Origin: Moniliophthora roreri
Taxonomy: Eukaryota > Basidiomycota > Agaricomycetes > Agaricales > Marasmiaceae
Direction of reading: 5' to 3'
Assembly: GCA_001466705.2 (NCBI GenBank)
Contig: LATX02000175.1
Span: 62,001-126,000 of the forward strand
Length of the DNA stretch: 64,000 nucleotides
The notes under the pieces are model-generated. The model saw only the letters and a program-made list of their open reading frames with translations. It was not told the origin of the DNA and did no database searches. Below, in pieces: positions 34,743 through 46,988 of this stretch (position 1 is the stretch's first letter; each line of letters begins with the position of its first letter). Position numbers and translations under genes: made by a program.

Positions 34743-35760
34743 TGAAGACTGAGAATGAAAGAGTCTACTTTCGTTCTTGACCGACGTCATTCCCGACAGC
34801 TAGCTCTCTTGCTGTGATATTGGGGACAGTAACTGCTATCGCTTCACGCGCTCTCTGTGTTACACGCTCTGCAGCTACTACGTCGAAGAAGCCAAAATGA
34901 GCAAAAGGTGCGGAAAAAGGAAGGTAAATCATACTCGGTGAGCCATTTTCAGGTTTTATAGAGCGCAAAGGTGCTTGGTTTCGATGTCGGCTCACTTTTT
35001 CAAACGTTTCTCCTCCCGACAGAGTCACTGGCGCCCGTTTCGTGAAAACTTGGGCCTTTGCACGCTTAAGGCCAGGGAAATGAGCAAAAATATGCAGAAA
35101 TACAGGGGGCATCACACACCAAAGGCTCTCTATTGCATGCTGAAGGTTGAGAATGGTTTCGTTCTTGACCGACGTCATCCCGATAACCAACTCTCTTGCT
35201 ATGGTGTCGGCCCACTGTCAGGGATAACAATCGCTATCGCTTCACGCGCACTTCGGATTACACACTCCTAACACCAAAGAAAGCCAAAATGAGTAAAATG
35301 TGTGTTGGAAAAAAGGAAGATAAATCACACACGGTGAGCCATTCCCGGTAGGTTTTGTGGAGAGCAAAAGTCACAGGTGCTTAGTTTTGACGTCGACTGT
35401 TCACCCCTTCGATCGTTTTCTCCTCTCGACAGAAAACTCGGGTCTTTGTACACTTAAAAGTAAGCGAAAAAAGCATAGAGATATAAGAAGCATCACTCAC
35501 CTAGAGCCCAATATAAACTCGGGACGTCGTTACCGTGGGCTACCCATGCATTCTGAAGACTGAGAATGAAAGAGTCTAGTTTCGTTCTTGACTGGCGTCA
35601 TCCCGACAATCCAGCTCTCAAGGACAGCAACTGCTATCGCTTCATTACAAACTCCTATACCGAAGAAGGCCAAAAATGAGCAAAAAAAAAATGTGGAAAA
35701 AGGAGCAAGTTGTGTCGCGCACCAAGAGAGAGCCCTTTGAGCCTTTCTCTTTCCCAGGTC
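34743..35760. repeat. Tandem repeat, ~390-420-bp unit, about 2.5 copies
   Basis: The block TTTCGTTCTTGACCGACGTCA recurs at about 34769, 35157 and 35580 (spacings 388 and 423 bp). It is followed each time by GACAGTAACTGCTATCGCTTCACGC-like and GAAGCCAAAATGAGCAAAA-like segments. Divergence between units is moderate. There is no ORF. It could be a local satellite or an amplified promoter fragment. Confidence 0.75.
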
Positions 35761-35793
35761 ACTAGTATCTTGGTGCTTGCCATGCTTGGCAAC

Positions 35794-36291
35794 TAGGGCT
35801 GCTAACCGTACCCGTTTCCGTAATACGGGTCCCGTACCGTAACCGTGTCGAGGTATTGACCTTCGAGCGTACAGTACGATTACTGGACGGCTGATCTCGT
35901 AGATAACCGTACCATTGACGGCCGTATACGAGCGTAATACGGGGTGCTTTCATAAACCGAGGAGAAGTTTGCAGAAAAGGGTGTACAGTCTAGGCCCACA
36001 CAAAATCTTGGTTGTCCGGCCAAATTTCGAGCCCAAGGTGATGCACGACAAAGCCAAATAAACATGACGCGTCAACCTCGCGCTGTGCTGTTAGTACTGC
36101 AGACAAAAATCACCTGTAGTATCCGCTGGCCTGCTTTACCCTATCATCGCCCCTTCTGAATATAAACAAGAGCCTTGTATTTTATCCAAGCCCACGAACA
36201 TGCCTCATGGAAGAAAAAATACACTTTGCTTGCCCGTATCCCGTATAACGGCCGTAACCATAACACGGTGAGTACGTTTATAGCAGCCCTA
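35794..36291. mobile_element. ~500-bp non-autonomous TIR element rich in CGTA motifs
   Basis: It begins TAGGGCTGCTA (35794) and ends in the exact inverse TAGCAGCCCTA (36281-36291). The subterminal regions carry many CCGTA, CGTAATACGG and GTAACC-type motifs in both orientations. TAGGG termini are hAT-like, but no 8-bp target duplication is visible. A TA duplication around GGGCTGCT is equally possible. No transposase is present. Confidence 0.6.
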
Positions 36292-36493
36292 ATCCTCAGC
36301 CAATAGTCAGGATAGCAGGTGCTGCTCCATTCCTGCATAAGAAAAGAAGAGTGAACTGAAAATGAGTACAAGAGATATACGACAGACTAAGAGATCTATC
36401 TAGTTGGACAGGATCCAAGAGTGATTTTTCGGATGGTCCGAGGATTGTCCGCTAACTTCCCATATAATTTTTGTATCACGGCCTGTTTCCAGT

Positions 36494-36587
36494 GGCTCAA
36501 TGGTCTAGTAGTATGATTCTCGCTTTGGGCTGCCAACAATGACATTGCCTTTGCGAGAGGTCCTGGGTTCAATTCCCAGTTGGGCCC
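36494..36587 (+). tRNA. tRNA-Pro(TGG), intron-containing
   Basis: GGCTCAA pairs with TTGGGCC (one G-T). The D arm is GTCTAGTAGTATGA. The anticodon stem CTCGC pairs with GCGAG, and the loop TTTGGG gives anticodon TGG. An intron of about 20 nt follows position 37. The T arm is CTGGG-TTCAATT-CCCAG, with discriminator C at 36587. A T-run about 20 bp downstream can serve as Pol III terminator. Confidence 0.92.
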
Positions 36588-36731
36588 TGTAAATTCTATG
36601 GTTGATAACCTTTCTTTTTTTGAAAAAATCCTCCATTCCCCGATCCAAGAAAATCCACCAATATTAATTATACAAATATGCATCAAGCAGCACTACTACT
36701 AATATCCAACTGATTCCGAAAACGACTATCT

Positions 36732-38015
36732 CTAAACATCCTCCGACACCCTCTTCCCTTTACTTCCTTCCGCAACTGACCCTGTTCCACCTTCGTACTC
36801 TGTTCCAACATCAACATCAGCTACGCCCATCTCAAGAACCGGAAGTTCCTCTTCATCACCATGTTTAGTGACCGGTATCGGATGTGGATTAGGCATGACA
36901 ATGAAAACGGATACCCTCATCAAAGATGGTGAAGTCGTCAATGCATTTGGAGGTGGTAATTGTTGTGGTACTAGAGGCGATGGTGACGAGAATGTTGGAT
37001 GTAGAGGCGAAGAGGAGTTATTCCACGGTGCGAGATTCTGTAAATCCATCGTTTCATTGATGGAATTATTTCGGATAGGCGTGGGGTCGTCGGTATTGGT
37101 CGGTGAGTCTCTCGGGACAACTATAGCCCATGCCGATGATAGGAAACGACGTATCCGTGTAGGGAAACTCGGGCGTTCAACATGACTCCCAGCATTCAGA
37201 TTTGGATTCGATGATGCAGGAGTAGGCGAGTTTGTATTACCACCATCGGGATTGGATGGATCGATCCATGTGGGTGTGGTGAGAAGTTGTAAAGATATAG
37301 GCTTGGATTACCCAAATGAGATTTGTGTGCGCGTGCGCGTGTAGATAAAGTGGATAAACGAACCATCATGGTATCCCAATCCAAATGTTCTTCTTGGTAT
37401 TTCCCGCCACCGCTATACCCAGCCGCTAGAGGATGCTCTGCCACATCTGACGTATGCTTTTCTTGGCCGCCAGGAGCAATGACGCCTCCTGCTCCTGCTC
37501 CTCCTGCTCCTGCTAAATAAGCTTCATACATCTTGGGTTTCATACTCGGATCCACCTTGGTACGACTGCTGTTGGCTGGCGGAACCCACGTTCCATTCCG
37601 TATAGCCTCTTCGATCATACGTCTGTGCCGTCGTCGAAGGAGGAGCGAACGAATGACAATGGCAGCGCTGACGCCCAAGAGTAAAACTAGGGTGGCAAGA
37701 AAGGTGTATACTGTGGAATGGTGTTGATGAGCATGCTCGGTTAAGCAGTGACGCGAGTGACGTACGGTATAACGAAGCACTGCTTGCTAATGCATTGCGG
37801 TCATTGAAGTTGCCTCCACCGCCTCCGCCTCCGCCACCGCTTCCGCCGCCTCCACCGCCGCCGCCGCCGCCATTTGAGGTAGGACGAGGAAAAGGGTCGG
37901 TGAATGTTGGTGAAACGGAAAAGGTATTAGTTGAAGCGGCGCTGCTTGCACTTGGTGTGGAACTTGAAGTCGGTAACGACCCTGAAGAAGTAATAGTGCT
38001 GCTGCCGTCCGCCAT
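36732..38015 (-). CDS. Gly-rich single-pass membrane protein, intact
   Basis: Three exons (37766-38015, 37364-37710, 36732-37301) join in frame across two short GT-AG introns to give 388 aa. The N-terminus is Ser/Thr-rich, followed by a Gly run of about 20 (residues 50-70, encoded by a GGC/GGT tract). One TM helix follows (about 86-106, F-L-A-T-L-V-L-L-L-G-V), then R-R-R-H-R-R-M-I-E-E-A as a stop-transfer. A long cytosolic tail ends near V-S-V-F-I-V-M-P-N-P, an acidic E-E-E-L-P-V-L-E-M-G-V segment and the stop. This layout resembles conserved mushroom proteins of unknown function. A type I topology is likely. Confidence 0.82.
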
Positions 38016-38271
38016 CCTCCCAAGTATCCAATGTTCAAGTCAAGTAAAAGTTGATTCCTCTTGTGTCGTCCGAGTCGTATAGTTATTGTCCTGGGTCCTT
38101 TGGGGAAAGTTCGTGAGGTCGTGGGTAATCGTAAGAGAAGCTTAACACAAATCGGACTTTGTTTTATTGGTCGGGTATAAATGGACGCACGGGAACGGAA
38201 GGACGAGGGAATGGGAAAATGACTGCCAGAGTTTGAACACCTTGCTGCGGGGCAAGGGAAGGGAGCAGTCA

Positions 38272-39150
38272 AAAGTGGTATTTGTGATGGTTGATTGCTG
38301 CTGCTATGAATAAGCAGGCCGAGTTCGGCTATTTCGGGTTTACGGTGGTGACCACCAAGATTTCCTCGGGGTCACTGCCTCATTCGTCCCTTGTCCTTGG
38401 CCCGCCGGAAATCGGTTTCTTATTCTTATTCTCTAGACAAAAAAAAGTACAAAAAGCTAATACAAGGGATTGTCAAACTATACAGCTCTATAAACTCTTA
38501 ACATTGTTTATTCTTAGTAACAGTTCATCGATCATGACATTGCCAGTGATGGCAATGCGGAGTCCGCACGGAATCTTTCTGATGTATATCTAACAATCCA
38601 TCTCAAAGGACACTTCGAGTCTAGCTTGGTTGGATCAGTCAATTGTTCCAACAGCTAACAGCTAACAGCTTTTTCTATATGCTCAGACAGCGCAGGGGTA
38701 TGCGCCCGTAATATATAATAGTTAATGGCCGGTCTAGAGCCCGTGGTCAACGTAACATGTTATCCAACTTTGGGAATCGGCATATTTGTGGATCCTCGGA
38801 AGTTTGGCTTGGTGCTGTTTGGGTGCTGTGCCCCTCGGAATCGGACGTGCGCGGCTTGGAGCGCTAAGCGATATCATGAACATACAACTCCCGATCCGGA
38901 CGCGTTGTTCGAGGCGACGATGGCGTCGATGCGCACATACAAGGTACGCCTCCTCTGGATGGCCAGGCACACAAGTGGGGAAAATCGTAACGCGTCATCA
39001 GGGCTATGAACGGGAAATTACCGAGAACGTTACACTGCATGCCGGATATGCGGCGGGGAAGGGGCGCTTCTTCGCTTCGTCTCCCAGAGGACGAATCTCA
39101 TGGGATTACAACCATCTGATCAATATACACACACTCTCTCTCGTGATAGA
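38272..39150. other. No recognisable gene
   Basis: CpG-bearing intergenic DNA with short ORFs in several frames (38725-39009 and 38786-39157, plus strand). No family resemblance. It borders an alpha-L-rhamnosidase-like remnant. Confidence 0.4.
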
Positions 39151-39154
39151 GAAA

Positions 39155-39770
39155 TAAAAAACCCCGGACCACTTTTAACCGTTCACCTCAATTTCAAACC
39201 TCTCCTCACCATTCACCTTTGTCACCTCTCCGCCATTCATCACCACTCTCACTCTATCCACTCCATCCGGAGCAACAAACGTTCCCTTCCTTCCTTTCGG
39301 CACACTGATATTCACTTTGCATCATTCTCCCTTCATCAACACTCCAAGAAACACCAAATCAACCCGACGGAGTCTCGAATCCGCCTTCCGCAGTATTCTT
39401 GTCGACATCAGAAAACAAATGTGGATGAACGGTCTATACCCTTCCCATAGGCTCGTCAACTCTTAGCCCCAAGACATAGCCTGTCAACGCAGACGTAGGT
39501 ACGGAAGGCCAGCCGTGTGCACGGGATGTATAGGCGGGATCATAGCTGTATCCACGATACGAGCGATAACTATCAAGACCCAATCAACACGGCGGTTATA
39601 TAGACAGGGGGGACAGGGGGAACATTACATACCTCAACGATCCATTCACCGTAAACCTTCCAATAGCGTACACTGTACCGAGATATTGGTATATAGCATG
39701 TACCTCCAGGTTCGATGTAAAAGATCCAGGGTTCTTGCATTTTGATTGGCTTCGAAATGGGCTTCAAGTT
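39155..39770 (-). pseudogene. Alpha-L-rhamnosidase-like (GH78) C-terminal remnant, copy 1
   Basis: Minus-strand readings give A-R-T-L-D-L-L-H-R-T-W-R-Y-M-L, then A-H-G-W-P-S-V-P-T-S-A-L-T-G-Y-V-L-G-L and R-V-D-E-P-M-G-R-V, with stops replacing Trp (V-stop-T-V-H-P). This is the end of a six-hairpin (alpha/alpha)6 glycosidase with its C-terminal beta domain. It is paralogous to 49340-50575 and 63709-64000. Frameshifts and stops show it is dead. Confidence 0.55.
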
Positions 39771-41164
39771 AAACCGGCGGCATGTTAGTGACAACCTTGG
39801 TAGGGATGTGAACCGTCACTGTTACTGACAGGTGATACGATAACGGCTTTACGTGTACGGGTACAGGTACGGTACCTCGCAGGGGGTTGAGCAGAATGTC
39901 AGGTACGGCGTCGATGGCATGAAGGATACCGCCAAGTGCCATATTGAGGACGACCGGCACGGCCATCTATACAGGTATAGTTTTCCCACGACCTCCGACA
40001 TTCCTCAGGTTTGAGCGTCTTTCCGCACCAAACCACCCAGTCCCTTGATATCTTCTCGTCCTAAACATTCTGCAAGCTTTCATGCATGAATACTCTAGCT
40101 TACTTACTCAAGGAGATGGTTTGTATCCATTGTACCCTAATGAAAGGTTAGCTCAGAGACACTTTAAACCAAAAGGTGTGTATCACCTCACCTGATCCTG
40201 TCCTATGCTGTATCTCTAGCGCTATGCTGACTGAAGAAGCTTTTTCAGGCTAAATTCATCCAATGCTCCACAGATATAGGCATACATTGAGGAACACTTT
40301 TGAGACAGCTCCCTGAATGATGGCAAGAAAGACTGGTACTAGATCTGATGTGTTCTGCCTTGTGTTCGGTACTCCAAGTCATTTCAACACTGCATACCTT
40401 AGTATCACATGGATCATATGCCTTGGAGGTCACCTTAAAATCAGCCTCTTTAAGTATGTTTCATTAACAAGTAACATACATTTGCCATCTCTGACTACAC
40501 TACTATCATATACAACCTCCAGATACATTGGATCCACACCTAATGCAATTATTTTTCATCCTTCATACCATGTTTACTATATATAGCTGTCTGGACTACT
40601 GTACCATACCATTAAAGATTCAGGACTACCCATAACACAGTACAGGTACAGTCTACTGAATGCCATTGTAAAATTGACAGCTATTACTATATACTATAAT
40701 GACTCACAACCCTAAAACTCTTATGAGTTATCTCCAGATCAGGCAGGCAGGATTAGGCCAGCACCAATGGCATAGCAGAGGTTTAAATCTCCTATTGAAG
40801 ATTGAGTACAGACAACACCTCCCAGCCTCCATTATTCTGTAGAGCAACATCTTGAGAGCATCTTCAACATTGGAGTTATGAATTTCAGTATAAAAATGAT
40901 ACTGGTATTTGACTATTGATATCATTGTATTATACCCACTAACTCGGAATGTTCCCTCTATCACAGATGATTAAATGGCCACCACATCAGCTACTTCAAC
41001 CCAGATCTACCTCATTGCTCATGTGATGCCCAACTTGTGTGACATCTCAATAGAGTTCAAAAACAACCACTTTTTCTGCCACTTCTGACATGAAGGAATC
41101 TTGATTGAAGAATATAAGAAGCAGCACTTGGTTAATTGCATCCCTCACACTGTAACTCAGCACT
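39771..41164. other. No recognisable gene; upstream of 7TM copy 3
   Basis: A minus ORF at 39769-39966 (65 codons) is hydrophobic and Pro/Val-rich but unrecognised. The rest is AT-rich and CpG-poor. The last 300 bp resemble sequences upstream of other 7TM copies. Confidence 0.35.
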
Positions 41165-42702
41165 ATGTCCAACTCCTCTGTAACAGAAGAAGATATTGCA
41201 CCCTTTAATTCAGTCACCACTATCCTGGTGCAACCAATGGTGAATCTCACTGTATGTTTTCTCTTCCTGTCAGTTTTCCCTTTCTTAGCATTCTATTATT
41301 TCTCTAGCTTATGTTTTATGTCTATGGTAAAGTCAAACCCTTCAGTGCAGTCACTACAAGGATCTGGGATCTAACATGCAACCCATGTCAGGCCTCTACA
41401 CTGTTCTGTTCATTATTTCACTCCATGTCCTTGTCCATCAAAAAGACCGCTTAAACCGAGCACTCTATATGTCCTTCACCATAACACTTTTTACTCTGAC
41501 AAGTGCTTTCAACATTGTGGAGACCTTTTTCTATGCCAGACAAGCAACTCTGGAGTTTACTTTTACCAAGAATCAGGATTGGGCATCATTTTTGGGATAT
41601 CTGGAGCATGATAATGTGGGGACAATCCTAGCATATGTCAGAAATCACTTACATGGATTGGTTATAACTGAGAGGACTCTTGATTTAGTGGCTTTCAGAC
41701 AGCTCTACCACTATGCTTAGTGTGAGCCTTCTGTTTTATATGTCTGGATTTACTGGCTGATTCATTTGGGATAGAATTACTGCAGATTTGATGCTGGTAT
41801 GTCTTTCTTAGTAATTCTAGATTTCCAAGCTCATTTTTGAATCTACTTAGCTCCACCGCTGCTATATAATATGGGGCTCATCCAAATGGATTGCATTCCC
41901 ACTGATTTTTGTTATGCTTTCACTAGCTAGTAAGTCTTCCCTCAGTTTGGTTGCATTACCCAGCTCATTCTAGCACTTGTACTAGTCTGTGAAATTGTTG
42001 CCTGTGTATTCCTAGTCATTGGTATCAGCAACTCTGCTGATCCAACAAAAGTTTGGCTATACCACCAAGGCATTACTATAGACACTGTGTTCTGGCTTGC
42101 AAATATGGGTGTCAATGTCATTTTGACATTGCTCACAGGTTAGTTCAGTCTAATCTGTAAAAACTAGACCTCAACCAACTTTCTGTAGCTGGTCGTATAT
42201 GGTGGATCACCCAAGAAGCATGGAAACAGATGGGTCCTGCCATTAAAACCAAGTATAACACAATTGTAACCATCATGTATGCTTTTCAACTCCCCATCAG
42301 TTTCAGGGCCTTATTCTCACACATACTCCATTAGCCTTGAGAGTGGGATCATCTACCCCATTTTCCTTACTGCTGCCACCCTTGTTGATCAATTAGCTGA
42401 TCCAAAACTTTACAATTCAGCACCTTTTTCAATTTGGGTTGTTGCATATCAGGTTGCTGTATGTTCAATATTTCCTTTTTTTGTTTTCAACTAATTTGAA
42501 ATGCTCTTTATAGGGAATTGCCCCAACATTGATCATTGTACAGGCAGCTAAAGGCAAAACCATTGAACATACAAGTATGACCCAGGTTTTTTCATCCCTT
42601 CATTTTGCAGATGGTGCAAGCCCAGGATCTGAGAATTTGGATACCAGATCATATGTACAGACAGTTGATATTGAGACCAGCTCATTAGCATATAGAGAAT
42701 AG
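41165..42702 (+). pseudogene. 7TM-family membrane protein, copy 3, frameshifted
   Basis: It has the same exon plan as copy 2: exon 1 41165-41251, 19-nt exon 2 41308-41326 and exon 3 from 41392, ending at the TAG 42700-42702. The motifs L-E-S-G-I-I-Y-P-I-F and G-I-A-P-T-L-I-I-V remain. In exon 3 about 4 nt are missing (CTTGATTTAGTGG against CTTGATCTATTCAGTGG in copy 2), and the following donor GGTGTAAG has become AGTGTGAG. These lesions should prevent a full-length product. Confidence 0.7.
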
Positions 42703-45466
42703 CATATTGAAATCTGTTGCTACATATTAGAGTGCAAATACAGTCTGTAGTGTTCTCCATACATGGTTGTTCCCTGCCCTCTATAATGCTCCTATGTCAC
42801 TTGAGCTGAGCTGAAACTCAAGCAAAAATTCTAAAAGCAGTAACACTAATTATGCTGAATCACACTCTGCATCCTACTATGCACATACACAATAAATAAT
42901 GATAATTCTAGGTATTAAAAGTATGAATCAGTAGAAAAAGTCACAAAATGAACATATATAGAATCAATCCTTGATCACATAAGTGACTCAGCACTATATA
43001 TGGGAATACTGGTCACAATAAATATATTTTTGGGTATCAGAAGCATAATTTGAAATAGTCTCTCTATGTGGGATGGGTGTATCCATAGTCAGATCTTATT
43101 ATGGATATGGGTTGTATTCTGTTCTTTGTTGTTTAGTTGTGGAATTACATTACTCCACTTCTATATGGATCATTCTATTGAATATCTTCTGGTTTTAGTA
43201 GTTATATTTGACAAGCTTGTTCTATATCATCTTTATGTTCCTTTTACATTTCATTTTGATCCATCTAGTTGATTAGAAATTATTGTCTCTGTATCTTACA
43301 GCTTTGCCTTCAATCTTCAATAATGTAAGTAGCTTCTTCACAGCCTCACATCTTGTAGACATATTAGTGTTCTGTCTCTGTTATTATCATAGCTATTATT
43401 GTAAGCTCAAATAAAGTCTCTGAGAGTAAATGAAACATATTAAAAGTAAAATATCCTTTTGATCAACCATATATATGTTCAACTATGAGTATGTTTCTTT
43501 GAAAAAAACACTACATAGAGGTCTCTACAGGTTTCAGAATGCTCAATGCACAATATTTAGTGTCTATAAGCAACTTGGTACCCATGTGGAGTGTACTGTA
43601 AGTTTGAATAGCTTATAACTTGGTGCCATCAAGCATATATAGGTTTTGACTGACCACTCAGGCTTATATCAGTCCTTCTATTTCTATGTTCATTATCATT
43701 TCAACCAATAAATACATCAATAAGATGTCTATTTGTTTAGGATTTGAAAGGTTTATAAATTTGGTGTATTACTAAAGAATCTGCTGGAAAGGATTTTAGT
43801 ATCCAGGTAGCAATGAGTCTGGCTGGATCTGACCACAGATAACAAGTATAAGACATTACAGATGGTTTTACTATATTTATATAATAATACAGATGCTAAT
43901 TCTCTTCATAAGTGTGGTGTCAAGAATCTTATAGCACAAGTTGTGATTGGTGACAGTGAATATTGGAGAAATGTGAAGCCAGAAAAGAAAGTCTAGTTAT
44001 TTGGAGTAGTGAGTATATTTCTGACAATCCTGCCATCTCATTCTAACATTTCTTGAATTAGGCAAACACACAAATCACTTGTCTTTATATGGTTTTTCAT
44101 GAACAGCTGGGCAACTGAAGAAATTACAAAGCAGTATCTATCCAATAGGTGCAAGTATAGGTACAAGCACAGGACTCTCAGGGGGGCCACCTGGGTTTGA
44201 TCACCTTAAGAACAAATCAATCCAGTGCAGTAAGCATGGATCTTGCATCAAAAGGGCCAAGCTGGTGAAAGACCAAAAGACACAAAAGAAAAGCTAGAAA
44301 AGCTACAATAGCTGTTAGGAATAGCAATGGTAGTAATAAGCCTATGGATGTAGATGAGGAGTAATTCATGATTGGTATGTTTATCAACTCTAGCTACTTA
44401 TTTTTAATTACATTCTCTAAGCTGCCTAGTATGATATGTATTCAATATACCAATGCTTTACCCACTGAGCACATAACAGTTCAGTCATCCTATATCTACA
44501 ATAGAATAAATCATGAACTGTCATGTGGCAAAAGTCATAGCTCTAAAAAACCTGATTGGCTGTTGCCTTATGAGCACTTACCACCCCCACTAGCTGCAAG
44601 AAGCAGAGAACCAAGGGTTCAGTGACAAGCAGCTTGCTTCTCCCTCTCTAGTGACTATTCCTAGCACTATGAGCACAAGCTCACTATCACTCTCACTGCT
44701 GTCCCATGAGCACTTACTTCTATTAGGCTGTGAGGAGTGAACCAAAGGTTTGTGATGAAGAGCTTGAGGCTCAGCCTATTCATAAATGCCATTGGCATGA
44801 GTTATCCTCTAGTATTCAACCTAAATACCATGCACACATACAATGGTTTACAAGATCCAGTTATAGGTTGACTGTTACTATGTACAAGGTTGGTGGATTA
44901 TCCAGGCAGAGGCTGGAAAACATTCTATGCCTGGACAAAAACTGTACAAAAATCTGTCAGGAAGCTGTAGGTGAATTTGAATTTCTTAGTTGAAAAACAA
45001 CCTATTGAAAGGAACCAGAAATTGAACTAAAGAAACTGTTGAACTTTAACTGACCATTAGTTGAGAATCATCAGTTCTCTAGTTGAATCCATAGGTTGAA
45101 AGTCAACTATTGACACAACCACAGTATGTGGTCAATACAGTCTCTTTCATATCAACTATTCAAATAGAGCATCTAATGTCCCAATGGATGCTAGTGAAAC
45201 ACCAGATGTTCAGCAAGTTTGGCACTGCAAAAATCACAGTTGGCTGAGTGACTCATACACCTATTTTAACTACTCTCATCTCTGAACACTCTGTCTCAGG
45301 CTCTGCAGATGCCAAGATGTACTTAACACCATCAAACTGCTCTATCTGTCTATACTGGTTATTACTCCATCATGTATTATGTTTGAACTCTGTACATAGA
45401 ATTCACAAACCAGGTTCATGCAACACATACTAAGACAATCTATACAGACTTTTCCTTTCCTGGATT
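42703..45466. other. CpG-desert, no recognisable gene
   Basis: 2.7 kb of AT-rich DNA almost lacking CG dinucleotides. Short protein-like scraps appear, such as A-Q-V-V-I-G-D-S-E-Y-W near 43940 and an 87-codon ORF at 44730-44993. None is assignable. Probably decayed mobile DNA. Confidence 0.4.
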
Positions 45467-46988
45467 TTAAATTCTCTCTGCTGATAGGCTGGCCTCAATG
45501 TCAATTGTCTTTATATGTGATCTAGAATCTGGATTTCCAGATCCAGAAACTGCACCACTGGCAAAATGAAGACTTGATATAATTTGGTTCATGCTTGTGT
45601 GTTCAACAGTCTTGCCTCTAGCTGCCCTTATAATGATCAATGTTGGGGCAATTCCCTGTGAGAGCATATTAAGTTAGTTGATGACAAAGCAAGAAATATT
45701 GAACATACAGCAACTTGGTATGTGACAATGAAGAGTGAAAAAGGAGAGGAATTCTGAGCATCTGGATCAATTAACAAAGTGTAAATAGCAGTAGTAGTAA
45801 GGAAGATGGGGTAGAGGATCCCGCTCTCAAGGCTGACAAGTGAAAATGAGACCTCAATATTAAAGGAGAGTTGAAAAACATACATGATAGCTATGATTGT
45901 GTTATACTTGGTTTTAATGGCAGGACCCATATGTTTACGTGCTTCTTGGCTGATCCACCATATGCGACCAGCTGCAGAAAGTTAATGTTAGGTTTTCACA
46001 GATCAGCCTGAACTGACCTGTCAGCAATGTTAAAATGATATTAACACCCATCTCTGCAAGCCAGAATGCAGTGTCTATAGTATTGCCCTGAAGGTACAGC
46101 TGTACTTTTGCCAGATTGGTAGTGTCACTAGCACCAATGACTATGAATGCAGAGGCAACAATTTCACTGACTAGTACCAGTATCAGAATAAGCTCAGTAG
46201 TGTCCTCAGATTAAGAGAATGCTTACTAGCCAGTGAGAGCATTATGAAGATAAATGGAAATGCAATCCATTTGGATGAGCCCCATATTATATAGCAGCGG
46301 TGGAGCTGAATAGATTCAAGAGTAAGTCTGGGAATTCATAAGGGAGGGTTACTATAAAGAACATACTAGCATCAAATCTGCCATAGTTCTATGTCAAATG
46401 GATTAGCCAGTAAATTCAAATGTACAAACACAATGAGCTTACACCAAACATAGTAGCAAAATTTGATCAATGCCACTAGAATACTATTAGTTATGACAAG
46501 TCTATGTAATTAACTTCTCTACATACAATATGATTGTCTTTGCATTATCATGGTGCAAATATGCCCAAAATGATGCCCAATCCTGATTCTTGGTAAATTG
46601 AAAGAACAGAGTTGCTTGGTGGATATAGGAAAAGGTCTGCACAATAGTATATGCACCTGTCAGGCTAAAGAGCACTATAGTGAAGAATATATAGAGTGCT
46701 CGGTTGGGACGATCCTGTTGGTAAATGAGAATATGGAGTGAAATGATGAATAAGACTGTGTAGATGCCTGGTATAGGTTGCATGTCAGATCCCTGTAGTG
46801 ACTGTACTGAGCTGTTTGACTTTACCATAGACATAAAGCATAACCTAGAGAAACAGAGAAATTGGTGAGAAAAAGAAAACTAATATGAAAAGAAAAGATA
46901 CAGTGAGATTTGCCATTGGTGTCACCAAGACACTGGTGGTTGAGCCAAAGGGCATAATATCTTCTTCTGTTATAGAGGAGTTGGACAT
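45467..46988 (-). pseudogene. 7TM-family membrane protein, copy 4, with premature stop
   Basis: It starts at the ATG 46986-46988 and has the copy-2 exon pattern. Exon 3 ends V-E-K-L-I-T-stop, because the region matching V-T-L-H-R-F-V-M-T-K has mutated and shortened. The downstream exons, including L-E-S-G-I-L-Y-P-I-F and G-I-A-P-T-L-I-I-I, are well preserved to the stop at 45467. It is oriented opposite to copy 3, 2.8 kb away. Confidence 0.68.

Noticed and set aside
34743..35760. CRISPR-like array
   Set aside because: Units are about 400 bp and diverged, without short identical repeats and spacers. The genome is eukaryotic.
35880..36065. ORF inside the TIR element as a transposase
   Set aside because: Sixty codons with no DDE or zinc-finger motif.
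37795..37870. Plus-strand Pro-rich ORF over the CCG tract
   Set aside because: It is the antisense of the Gly run in the intact minus-strand gene at 36732-38015.
41327..41391. Frameshift between the first ORF and the long exon of the 7TM copies
   Set aside because: The stops fall inside two short GT-AG introns flanking a 19-nt exon, a pattern shared by all four copies.
43920..43995. Protein-like scrap ending E-Y-W-R-N-V-K-P-E-K-K-V as part of a known transposase
   Set aside because: Too short and isolated to assign to any family.
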